Source of the DNA: JABMRW01 sp964396965
Lineage (GTDB): Bacteria; Chloroflexota; Dehalococcoidia; Dehalococcoidales; BS750m-G39
Length of the DNA: 6,576 nt
Reading direction: 5' to 3'
NCBI GenBank assembly: GCA_964396965.1
Contig: CAYNGD010000042.1
Location: 1-6,576 of the forward strand
The notes under the pieces were generated by a model. The model worked only from the letters and a program-made list of their open reading frames with translations. It did no database searches and had not been told where the DNA came from. This document shows, piece by piece, positions 1 through 5,166 of this stretch (the first letter of the stretch is position 1; each line of letters starts with the position of its first letter). Position numbers and translations under genes: made by a program.

Positions 1-942
1 GGGGTAGTCGCTGGAGCTCAAGGAGACCAGGGAGACCTCGTTGTAGCCGCAGTTGGCTATTAGCTCCCCCACCGCCTCGATTACCTCTTGCTGGGGGCGC
101 TGGCGCAGGGGGCGGTAGATAACCCCGGCCTGGCAGAAGCGGCAGCCCCGGGTGCAGCCCCGCTGAATCTCGACAGCGCCCCGGTCGTGGACGACCTCGA
201 TGTAGGGGACGACGGGGCGGGTGGGCGGGGGAGGTAGATTGGCCACGATGCGCCGCTCAATGACCGGCCTGGCCTCCGCCGTCGGGTTGATGCTCCTGAC
301 CAGGCCGTCAGCATTATATTCCACTTTATAAAATTCGGGGACATAGACGCCGGGTACTTTGGCCACTTGATGCAGTAATTCCTTCTTGCTGCCCTTAGCT
401 TGCTTCCAGTCACGCAGGCAGCTGACCAGCTCCAGGAGTATTTCTTCTCCCTCGCCGATGACGAAGAAGTCGATAAAATCAGACATTGGCTCGGGGTTGA
501 GGCAGCAGCTGCCGCCGGCGATTACTATGGGGTGGGAATCGTCTCTTTCCGAAGTCAACACCGGTATCCCGGCCAGGTCTAAAATATTGAGGACATTGGT
601 GTAGGTCAGCTCATAATCTAAAGAGAAGCCGATGACATCAAATTCTTTAAGCGGGCGCTTTGATTCCAGGCTGAGCAGGGAGATTCTGGCCGCCCGCAGG
701 GCGGCCTCCATGTCCACCCAGGGGGCGAAGAACCTCTCGGCTAAAACGTCGGGCTGGCTATTTAGTATCTCGTAGAGGATGGGCAGGGCCATGTTGGACA
801 TGCCGATTTCGTATATATCGGGGTAGCCCAGGGCGAGCTTAAGGCCGGTCTTTTCCCAGTCCTTGATAATAGCGTTCCACTCGCCGCCGGTGTAGCGGGC
901 CGGCCTGGTCACCTGGTAGAGAATGCCGTCCGGGTAGCTCAA
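1..942 (-). CDS. B12-binding-domain radical SAM protein, TIGR03960-like (partial, N-terminal 314 aa)
   Basis: The frame is open without a stop from the TTG at 942 down to the window edge, so the C-terminal part is missing. Residues about 95-170 look like the Rossmann-type B12-binding-like domain (FDVIGFSLDYELTYTN at 101-116, GGSCCLNPEP at 143-152, VIGEGEE at 161-167). I do not see the DxHxxG cobalamin-ligand motif there. The radical SAM cluster motif CxxxCxxC is Cys263, Cys267 and Cys270 (GCTRGCRFC), so the protein should bind a 4Fe-4S cluster and cleave S-adenosylmethionine. The pattern matches the TIGR03960 family, which in many bacteria sits beside a DUF2344 protein, RNase G and ribosomal protein L21/L27 genes; those would lie off the left edge. 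Its substrate is unknown to me. The TTG start is chosen because GGAGG lies 7 nt upstream and no ATG fits the conserved N-terminus. The TTG overlaps the upstream hydrolase stop as TTGA, which suggests translational coupling. Confidence 0.9.
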   Translation of the reverse strand, partial: MSYPDGILYQVTRPARYTGGEWNAIIKDWEKTGLKLALGYPDIYEIGMSNMALPILYEILNSQPDVLAERFFAPWVDMEAALRAARISLLSLESKRPLKEFDVIGFSLDYELTYTNVLNILDLAGIPVLTSERDDSHPIVIAGGSCCLNPEPMSDFIDFFVIGEGEEILLELVSCLRDWKQAKGSKKELLHQVAKVPGVYVPEFYKVEYNADGLVRSINPTAEARPVIERRIVANLPPPPTRPVVPYIEVVHDRGAVEIQRGCTRGCRFCQAGVIYRPLRQRPQQEVIEAVGELIANCGYNEVSLVSLSSSDYP

Positions 943-1709
943 CCTTTATCCTCCAGCTGCGCCAGGTCAAACTTCATGCCGTCGCGGGCGGCAATTACCC
1001 TAATCCCGGTCTTCTCCGTCATCCTCTGGGCTACCTCCCAGGGCCTGGCCCGCCACAGGTTCATGCCGAAGTGGGTCAGGATGGCCGCCCTGGGCTTTAT
1101 CTCGCTGATGATGCGCTCGGCGTCGGCCACGGAAAGGTGGTCGATGGGGCGCGGCTCCAGCAGGACGACGTTGATAATCAGCAGCTCGCCGCGGTATTTC
1201 TGCCCGAGGCTATCAGAATAGCGTCCGTCGGTGATGTAGGAGAAGGTGTGTTCGGCGGTCTTAAAGATTATCCCATAGGTCTCCACCGGATGGATGTGAC
1301 GGAGGGGAGTCTCGAAGGAGACGTTGCCCACCGAATAAGAGCCGCCTTCCCGCAAAACCTCGATTCCGTCCAGGAAGTTTCTCAGGTAGGAGAAGATGAC
1401 CGGCTCGTTCTCCAGGGCGTCAGCCGGGGCGAAGAGTCGGCCCCGGGGCCTAAATCCCCCCCGGGTCATGGCCTCAATCATGATGTTGACATCCGCCGAG
1501 TGGTCGAGGTGGCGGTGGGAGAGGATAATTGCGCTGAGCTTGTAGGCCCTGAGCTTCCTCTTGGTGGCCTGGACGAGGCAGCCCGGGCCGGGGTCGAGAA
1601 GTATCTCGGTGCCGCTTAAGCTTAGCCACATGCCGCCCGAGGCCAGCAGCTGGCTGGTCACCACGAAGCGGGCGCCCGCCGTCCCCAGAAAGGTTATCGT
1701 GTCGGCCAT
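939..1709 (-). CDS. Metallo-beta-lactamase-fold hydrolase (RNase Z/lactonase-like)
   Basis: This is a predicted soluble binuclear-metal hydrolase. Numbering is from the upstream ATG at 1715. The HxHxDH signature is H67-R-H69-L-D71-H72. Further likely metal ligands are H140/H142 in HIHPVETYG, D163 in TDGRY and H215 in LTHFG; DHLS at 192-195 is also RNase Z-like. The opening (ITFLGTAGAR) and LLDPGPG at 39-45 are typical of the RNase Z-like/PhnP-like branch. There is no long RNase Z exosite arm and no DNA-repair beta-CASP domain, so the substrate cannot be named. The start is set at the second ATG (1709, 256 aa): a good promoter ends at 1719 and projects transcription to begin at about 1710-1712, which would exclude the ATG at 1715, and the only GGAGG is 17 nt from that ATG. 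The stop overlaps the radical SAM start. The pairing suggests co-expression, not a proven shared pathway. Confidence 0.88.
   Translation of the reverse strand: MADTITFLGTAGARFVVTSQLLASGGMWLSLSGTEILLDPGPGCLVQATKRKLRAYKLSAIILSHRHLDHSADVNIMIEAMTRGGFRPRGRLFAPADALENEPVIFSYLRNFLDGIEVLREGGSYSVGNVSFETPLRHIHPVETYGIIFKTAEHTFSYITDGRYSDSLGQKYRGELLIINVVLLEPRPIDHLSVADAERIISEIKPRAAILTHFGMNLWRARPWEVAQRMTEKTGIRVIAARDGMKFDLAQLEDKG
950..954 (-). promoter_or_regulatory. Shine-Dalgarno site for the TTG-started radical SAM gene
   Basis: GGAGG on the minus strand lies 7 nt before TTG (942-940), inside the last codons of the upstream hydrolase gene. It is the main evidence for choosing a TTG start. Confidence 0.75.
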
Positions 1710-1718
1710 AGCCATATA

Positions 1719-1747
1719 ACTATAGACGATGGCCTCCGTTTTGACAA
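1719..1747 (-). promoter_or_regulatory. Internal promoter for the hydrolase-radical SAM pair
   Basis: Minus strand: -35 TTGTCA (1747-1742), 17 bp spacer, -10 TATAGT (1724-1719); each box matches the sigma70 consensus at 5 of 6 positions. It fills the 45-nt gap after the permease stop. The projected start at about 1710-1712 gives a leader of only 1-3 nt before the ATG at 1709. Confidence 0.6.
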
Positions 1748-1754
1748 TTCAGCA

Positions 1755-2552
1755 TCATTCCTGTCGGCTGAAGGACAGTATTCCCAGCACCATCAGAATA
1801 GCCCCGAAGCCGGCCACCACCCCTAGATCCTGCCACATGGTCATGGTATGGCCGAAGACGGTCACGCCGATAACAGCGCTGCCCGCCGAGCTGCCTCCCA
1901 GAAAAAGCTGGCGGATGGCATCCACCCCGTAGGTCACCGGGTCAATCTTGGACAGCACGGAGAGCCAGGCGGGGACGTTATTGACCGGGAAGAACACCCC
2001 GGCCAGGAAGATCAGCGGGAAGACCAGGGCCTGTATCACCAGCTGAAACCCCTGCTGGGAGCGCATCTGGGAGGCCACCAGCACCCCCAGCCCCGATAGC
2101 GACAGGGAGAGCACAATCAGCACTGGAAACATGCCGGCGATTATCGTCGCGTTGATAGCCACCCCCACCACCGGAGCCAGGGCCAGCAGCACCAGCCCCT
2201 GGAGGATGGCGGTGGCGGCGTTGCCGGTGGCCTTGCCCAGCACGATGCCGCCCCGGTTGAGCGGGGCCACCAGCACCTCCCTCAGGAAACCGAACTCGCG
2301 GTCCCAGACTACCGATAGGCCAGAGAAAACCGAGCTCATCAACACCGTCATGGCGATGATGCCGGGGTACATAAACTGGATGTAGTTGACCCCGGCGGTG
2401 AGGTTGCCGATAATCCGGTTGAAACCGGCGCCGAAGATGGCCAGGAAGATAAGGGGCATGGCGAAGGAAGAGATGATCCGGGAGCGCTCCTGGACAAAAC
2501 GGAGCAGCTCGCGGTAGGCAATCACCCAGATTCCCCGGAATACCTCCTCCAT
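1755..2552 (-). CDS. ABC-2 type transporter permease (DrrB/NodJ-like)
   Basis: A 265-residue integral membrane protein, typical in length for a single-domain ABC-2 permease. Hydrophobic segments lie near residues 25-44, 60-82, 106-131, 135-160, 169-190 and 240-260, consistent with six helices. The segment VWDREFGFLREVLVAPLNRG (82-101) is the conserved cytoplasmic coupling region of the ABC-2 family. NNVPAWLSVLSKIDPVTYGV (191-210), leading into DAIRQLFLG, is the conserved stretch before the last helix. It would form the membrane half of an exporter with the ATPase encoded 3 nt upstream. The substrate is not visible: relatives export antibiotics, lipids or polysaccharides. GGAGGAG, inside the end of the ATPase gene and 10 nt before the ATG, supports this start and coupled translation. 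Confidence 0.93.
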   Translation of the reverse strand: MEEVFRGIWVIAYRELLRFVQERSRIISSFAMPLIFLAIFGAGFNRIIGNLTAGVNYIQFMYPGIIAMTVLMSSVFSGLSVVWDREFGFLREVLVAPLNRGGIVLGKATGNAATAILQGLVLLALAPVVGVAINATIIAGMFPVLIVLSLSLSGLGVLVASQMRSQQGFQLVIQALVFPLIFLAGVFFPVNNVPAWLSVLSKIDPVTYGVDAIRQLFLGGSSAGSAVIGVTVFGHTMTMWQDLGVVAGFGAILMVLGILSFSRQE

Positions 2553-2555
2553 TGG

Positions 2556-3527
2556 TTACCGGCTCCTCCGCCTCATAATCTGCCGGGTCAAATCCATGCC
2601 TCCGGCTTCCTGTTCGCGGATTTCACGCCCGGTTAGTTTCAGGAACACGTCTTCGAGGGTGGGCCGGCGCATGCTGACCGAGAGCAGGCGGCTACTGAAA
2701 CCGCGGGTCAGGCCGGCCAAAAATTCCTCGCCGTGGGGAATGGCAAAGCTGATGATCCCGTCCTGGACCACCGGGGCGACACCGTATTTCTCCCTTAGTT
2801 CGGCGGAGGCGGCCTGGTTGTCCTCGGCTTTCAGGTTGACCACGTCGCCCCCGACGCCGTCCTTGAGCTTATCGGGGGTATCCAAGGCGACAATCCGGCC
2901 GTGGTCAACGATAGCGATGCGGTCACAGTGTTCCGCCTCGTCCATGTAGTGGGTGGTCAGGAAGATGGTCAGCTTCTCCTGTTTTCTCAGGGCCAGGATG
3001 TAGTCCCAGATGTGGCGGCGGGTCTGGAGGTCCAGCCCCAGGGTAGGCTCGTCGAGGAAGAGAACTTTGGGGTTGTGGAGCAGACCCCGGGCGATTTCCA
3101 GCCTTCTTTTCATGCCGCCGGAAAATGTCCTTATCTTCTCCTTGCGGCGGTCGGCCAGTTCCACCAGTTCCAGGACCGAGCTGATGCGCTCCTCCCGGAT
3201 GGCCCTGGGGACCTTGTAGGCGTAGGCGTGAAAACGCAGATTCTGCTCGGCGGTGAGGTACTCGTCCAGGGTGGGGTCCTGAAACACCAGCCCGATGCAG
3301 TGCCGCACCTGGCTCCGCTCGGTGGCTATGTCGTGCCCGCAGAGCACCGCCCGGCCGCCGCTAGGCTTAAGCAGGGTGCAGAGCATGTTGATGGTGGTCG
3401 TCTTGCCGGCCCCGTTCGGCCCCAGAAAACCGAATATTTCACCCTCAAACACCTGGAAGGTTACCTTCTCAATGGCCACCAGTTGCTTGAATCTCTTGGA
3501 GAGACCCTCAACCTCGATTACGTTCAT
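2556..3527 (-). CDS. ABC transporter ATP-binding protein (DrrA-like)
   Basis: A 323-residue nucleotide-binding subunit of an exporter. Walker A is GPNGAGKT (36-43), the Q-loop Gln is Q83 in VFQDPTLDEYLT, the signature is FSGGMKRR (135-142), Walker B is VLFLDE (155-160) followed by the D-loop GLD, and the H-loop histidine is H193 in TTHYMDEAEHCD. All catalytic motifs are intact. The region after about residue 225 resembles the C-terminal extension (DUF4162-like) of DrrA-type ATPases, ending in the conserved MRRPTLEDVFLKLTGRE. It powers the permease encoded immediately downstream. The ATG has no Shine-Dalgarno sequence, and the promoter boxes end only 11 nt before it, so the mRNA is probably nearly leaderless. 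DrrA and DrrB are the family names; actual drug export is not shown. Confidence 0.95.
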   Translation of the reverse strand: MNVIEVEGLSKRFKQLVAIEKVTFQVFEGEIFGFLGPNGAGKTTTINMLCTLLKPSGGRAVLCGHDIATERSQVRHCIGLVFQDPTLDEYLTAEQNLRFHAYAYKVPRAIREERISSVLELVELADRRKEKIRTFSGGMKRRLEIARGLLHNPKVLFLDEPTLGLDLQTRRHIWDYILALRKQEKLTIFLTTHYMDEAEHCDRIAIVDHGRIVALDTPDKLKDGVGGDVVNLKAEDNQAASAELREKYGVAPVVQDGIISFAIPHGEEFLAGLTRGFSSRLLSVSMRRPTLEDVFLKLTGREIREQEAGGMDLTRQIMRRRSR

Positions 3528-3538
3528 GTTGTCATAAA

Positions 3539-3567
3539 ATTATGGCATATTAACCGGCAAAGCTCAA
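3539..3567 (-). promoter_or_regulatory. Promoter of the ABC transporter genes
   Basis: Minus strand: -35 TTGAGC (3567-3562, 4 of 6), 17 bp spacer ending in the extended -10 TGC, -10 CATAAT (3544-3539, 5 of 6). The projected start at about 3531-3532 leaves a leader of roughly 4-5 nt before the ATG at 3527. It stands back to back with the HIT promoter, with 10 bp between the two -35 boxes. Confidence 0.6.
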
Positions 3568-3577
3568 CTTGGGTGGG

Positions 3578-3606
3578 TTGAAAATGGTCGGGTTGGCGTC
3601 TAAAAT
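3578..3606 (+). promoter_or_regulatory. Promoter of the HIT-family gene
   Basis: -35 TTGAAA (3578-3583) and -10 TAAAAT (3601-3606) are each 5 of 6 matches with a 17 bp spacer. Transcription should start near 3613, giving a leader of about 20 nt that contains the Shine-Dalgarno AAGGAG (3622-3627), 6 nt before the ATG. Confidence 0.65.
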
Positions 3607-3633
3607 AGAACCACCGCCTGCAAGGAGAATAAA

Positions 3634-4113
3634 ATGGAGCATATATGGGCGCCCTGGCGCATCAGGTATATCCAGATGGCCAAAGCCGGAGCCGAGGGGT
3701 GCGTCCTGTGCGACAAACCCAAAGAGAATAGGGACGCCGCCAACTACATCCTCTACCGGGGAAAGCAAAACTTCATTATCCTCAACAGCTACCCCTATAA
3801 CCCCGGCCACCTGATGGTGGCCCCCTACCGCCACGTGGCCGGCCTGGGCGAGATGGCTAAAGAAGAGCTCTACGAGCACTTTGCGATGGTCAGATGGAGT
3901 ATCGAGGTGCTTAAGAAGGTGTTTGAGCCCGGCGGTTTTAATATCGGCCTCAATCTGGGCCGGGTGGCCGGGGCCGGCATTGACGACCATATCCACACCC
4001 ATATCGTGCCGCGCTGGCAGGGAGATACCAACTTTATGCCGGTGATGGCCGACGTGAGGGTGCTGCCGGAGGCCTTGGCCGATACCTATAACCGGCTCAA
4101 GGGTGAATTTTAA
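3634..4113 (+). CDS. HIT-family nucleotide hydrolase/phosphorylase (Ap4A phosphorylase-like)
   Basis: A 159-residue cytosolic HIT-domain protein. The histidine triad is H119-I-H121-T-H123-I-V, with H121 expected to be the nucleotidylated nucleophile. The upstream conserved elements NPGHLMVAPYRHV (56-68) and FNIGLNLGRVAGAGI (102-116), and the following PRWQGDTNFMPV (126-137), match the branch that includes mycobacterial Ap4A phosphorylase. The N-terminal WAPWR (5-9) and CVLC (C23, C26) are also typical; the cysteines may bind zinc. The likely role is cleavage of dinucleoside polyphosphates or nucleotidyl adducts, but the exact substrate is not decided by the sequence. AAGGAG 6 nt upstream and the conserved N-terminus fix the start. 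It is transcribed alone and divergently from the ABC genes. Confidence 0.93.
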   Translation: MEHIWAPWRIRYIQMAKAGAEGCVLCDKPKENRDAANYILYRGKQNFIILNSYPYNPGHLMVAPYRHVAGLGEMAKEELYEHFAMVRWSIEVLKKVFEPGGFNIGLNLGRVAGAGIDDHIHTHIVPRWQGDTNFMPVMADVRVLPEALADTYNRLKGEF

Positions 4114-4188
4114 ACATTAGTTGGTAAAAAGGGGATTAAAGGCGGTGACGGCCAAGATAAGGCACAAGAAAGACTAAAATAGATATCC

Positions 4189-4446
4189 TTAGCCCTGCGG
4201 CCTTCTGAATTTAGCCTTGAGTTCCTCTATCTGCCGCCTCTGTTCCTCTTCCTGTCGGTGCTCTTCCTGTAGCTCTTTCAGCCGTTGCTCGGTGATGGGC
4301 TCCCAGGAGACGACCTGGTTATCCTCTATCCTGATGAGGAAAAGCTCGCGGCATTTCCAGCAGCGATAGGGTCCCCGGTAGTTTGGCTCGAGCAGAGACT
4401 GGCTGCCCAGGGTGCCACAGCTGGGGCACTTTATGGTTATCATCAT
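4189..4446 (-). CDS. Small zinc-ribbon protein with charged C-terminal helix
   Basis: An 85-residue protein of unknown function. Two CxxC knuckles, C7-P-S-C10 and C29-W-K-C32, should bind one zinc ion. Residues about 53-82 are rich in Glu, Gln, Arg and Lys (RLKELQEEHRQEEEQRRQ) and look like one long helix or coiled coil, followed by a basic end (KFRRPQG). Such an architecture suits protein or RNA contact, but I recognise no named family. The ATG lies 24 nt after the encoded CCA of tRNA-Glu on the same strand, with a weak GGGGG Shine-Dalgarno 6 nt upstream. I see no separate promoter, so it is probably read from the tRNA promoter. A second ATG one codon in (4443) is equally possible. Confidence 0.82.
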   Translation of the reverse strand: MMITIKCPSCGTLGSQSLLEPNYRGPYRCWKCRELFLIRIEDNQVVSWEPITEQRLKELQEEHRQEEEQRRQIEELKAKFRRPQG

Positions 4447-4470
4447 GGCGCACCCCCATAGCTAGCTAGT

Positions 4471-4546
4471 TGGTGCCCCCAAGGGAATTCGAATCCCTGT
4501 TTACAGCTTGAAAGGCTGCTGTCCTAGGCCTCTAGACGATGGGGGC
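4471..4546 (-). tRNA. tRNA-Glu (anticodon UUC)
   Basis: A full cloverleaf of 76 nt including the encoded CCA. The acceptor is GCCCCCA/TGGGGGC with discriminator A. The D-arm TCGTCTAGAGGCCTAGGAC resembles that of other bacterial Glu tRNAs. The anticodon stem GCAGC/GCTGT (one G-U pair) closes the loop CTTTCAA, giving UUC. The variable loop is AAAC and the T-arm is AGGGA-TTCGAAT-TCCCT. It sits directly before the zinc-ribbon gene. Confidence 0.97.
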
Positions 4547-4556
4547 ATTATGCCCA

Positions 4557-4585
4557 AGTATAGCAAAGCCAGCCCCGGCTGGCAA
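4557..4585 (-). promoter_or_regulatory. Promoter of tRNA-Glu and the zinc-ribbon gene
   Basis: Minus strand: -35 TTGCCA (4585-4580, 5 of 6), 17 bp spacer ending in the extended -10 TGC, -10 TATACT (4562-4557, 5 of 6). The projected start at about 4550 lies some 4 nt ahead of the mature tRNA 5' end, so the 5' leader would be very short. Confidence 0.68.
4568..4583. repeat. Perfect inverted repeat, possible operator
   Basis: GCCAGCC-CC-GGCTGGC is two perfect 7-bp arms around 2 nt. It lies in the spacer and part of the -35 box of the tRNA-Glu promoter and just upstream of the DedA -10, so a bound dimeric regulator could affect both. It has no T-tract and the site is upstream of both genes, so it is not a terminator. 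Chance occurrence in GC-rich DNA cannot be excluded. Confidence 0.4.
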
Positions 4586-4592
4586 TGCAATG

Positions 4593-4601
4593 TGCTACAA
4601 T
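4593..4601 (+). promoter_or_regulatory. Extended -10 promoter of the DedA-type gene
   Basis: TGC-TACAAT matches the extended -10 (TGn plus 5 of 6); no -35 box is visible at 16-18 bp. Transcription should begin at 4608-4609, that is at the ATG at 4609, giving a leaderless mRNA. The RNA polymerase footprint would overlap that of the tRNA-Glu promoter. Confidence 0.55.
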
Positions 4602-4608
4602 ACCGTTA

Positions 4609-5166
4609 ATGGGCGAACCAAGCTGGCTTAGGCGGAACCTTGTCCCGCTGCTGGTCCTGCTGCTGGTCATCGTTATTACGGTGGGCATCTTCCTTTACCG
4701 TAACCAGCTGGCCGGACTGGGTAACTATGGCTATCTGGGCGCCTTTATTATCAGCCTGGTTTCTAATGCCACCATCCTCCTGCCCGTCCCCGGCCCGCTG
4801 ATTCTCTTTGCCCTGGGCGCTATCTTGCCCTCGGCTACCCTGGTGGGGCTGGCTGGCGGGGTGGGGGCGTCCATCGGGGAGATAAGCGGCTACCTGTTCG
4901 GCTACAGCGGGCGGGGGATTGCCATGAAGAACCGGCTTTATTTCCGCCTTGTGGACTGGGTGAAAAGGTGGGGGGCACTGGCCATCTTTATCTTCAGCCT
5001 GGTGCCTTTCTTCCCCTTTGACCTGGCCGGAATCGCCGCTGGAGTGTTGCGCTTGCCCTTCTGGAAGTTTCTTCTCGCCTGCTGGGTGGGGAGGACCATT
5101 TTATACTTGGTTATAGCCTGGAGCGGAGCCCTGGGCTGGGGGGCGCTGCTGCACTGGCTGGGTTAG
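4609..5166 (+). CDS. DedA/VTT-domain membrane protein
   Basis: A polytopic membrane protein of 185 residues. Numbering is from the ATG at 4609. A hydrophobic N-terminal helix covers about 11-30. The VTT/SNARE-associated core follows: NATILLPVPGPLILFALGA (53-71), the glycine-rich GGVGASIGEISGYLFGYSGRG (83-103) and FSLVPFFPFDLAGIAAGVLR (129-148), ending with a helix near 155-172. These elements match DedA/TVP38-type proteins, several of which flip phospholipids or undecaprenyl phosphate, or support membrane homeostasis. The Arg normally placed just before the late Pro (xRFxP) is Leu-Val here, so it is a divergent member and activity is uncertain. An in-frame ATG at 4585 would give 193 aa, but it lies upstream of the likely promoter -10, so 4609 is preferred. 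The last 56 nt overlap the MFS gene on the other strand. Confidence 0.87.
   Translation: MGEPSWLRRNLVPLLVLLLVIVITVGIFLYRNQLAGLGNYGYLGAFIISLVSNATILLPVPGPLILFALGAILPSATLVGLAGGVGASIGEISGYLFGYSGRGIAMKNRLYFRLVDWVKRWGALAIFIFSLVPFFPFDLAGIAAGVLRLPFWKFLLACWVGRTILYLVIAWSGALGWGALLHWLG

Noticed and set aside
81..604. Short open frames on both strands within the radical SAM region
   Set aside because: The minus-strand frame from 942 to 1 is uninterrupted and carries conserved radical SAM motifs; the others are shadows.
1071..1619. Long plus-strand open frame (182 aa) opposite the hydrolase gene
   Set aside because: It is antisense to a gene with clear motifs, has no recognisable domain or start signals, and is the expected by-product of GC-rich coding DNA.
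3524..3535. Tiny upstream frame ATG-ACA-ACA-TGA overlapping the ATPase start
   Set aside because: Its ATG lies at or upstream of the projected transcription start and has no ribosome-binding site.
2901..3581. Plus-strand open frame (226 aa) opposite the ABC ATPase
   Set aside because: The ATPase motifs on the minus strand are complete; this frame has no family features and no promoter or RBS.
3550..4002. Minus-strand open frame (150 aa) opposite the HIT gene
   Set aside because: It is the complement of the conserved HIT domain and ends within the divergent promoter region.
4114..4188. Possible intrinsic terminator between the HIT and zinc-ribbon genes
   Set aside because: The best stem (GGC/GCC, 3 bp) is too weak and no T-run follows it properly on either strand.
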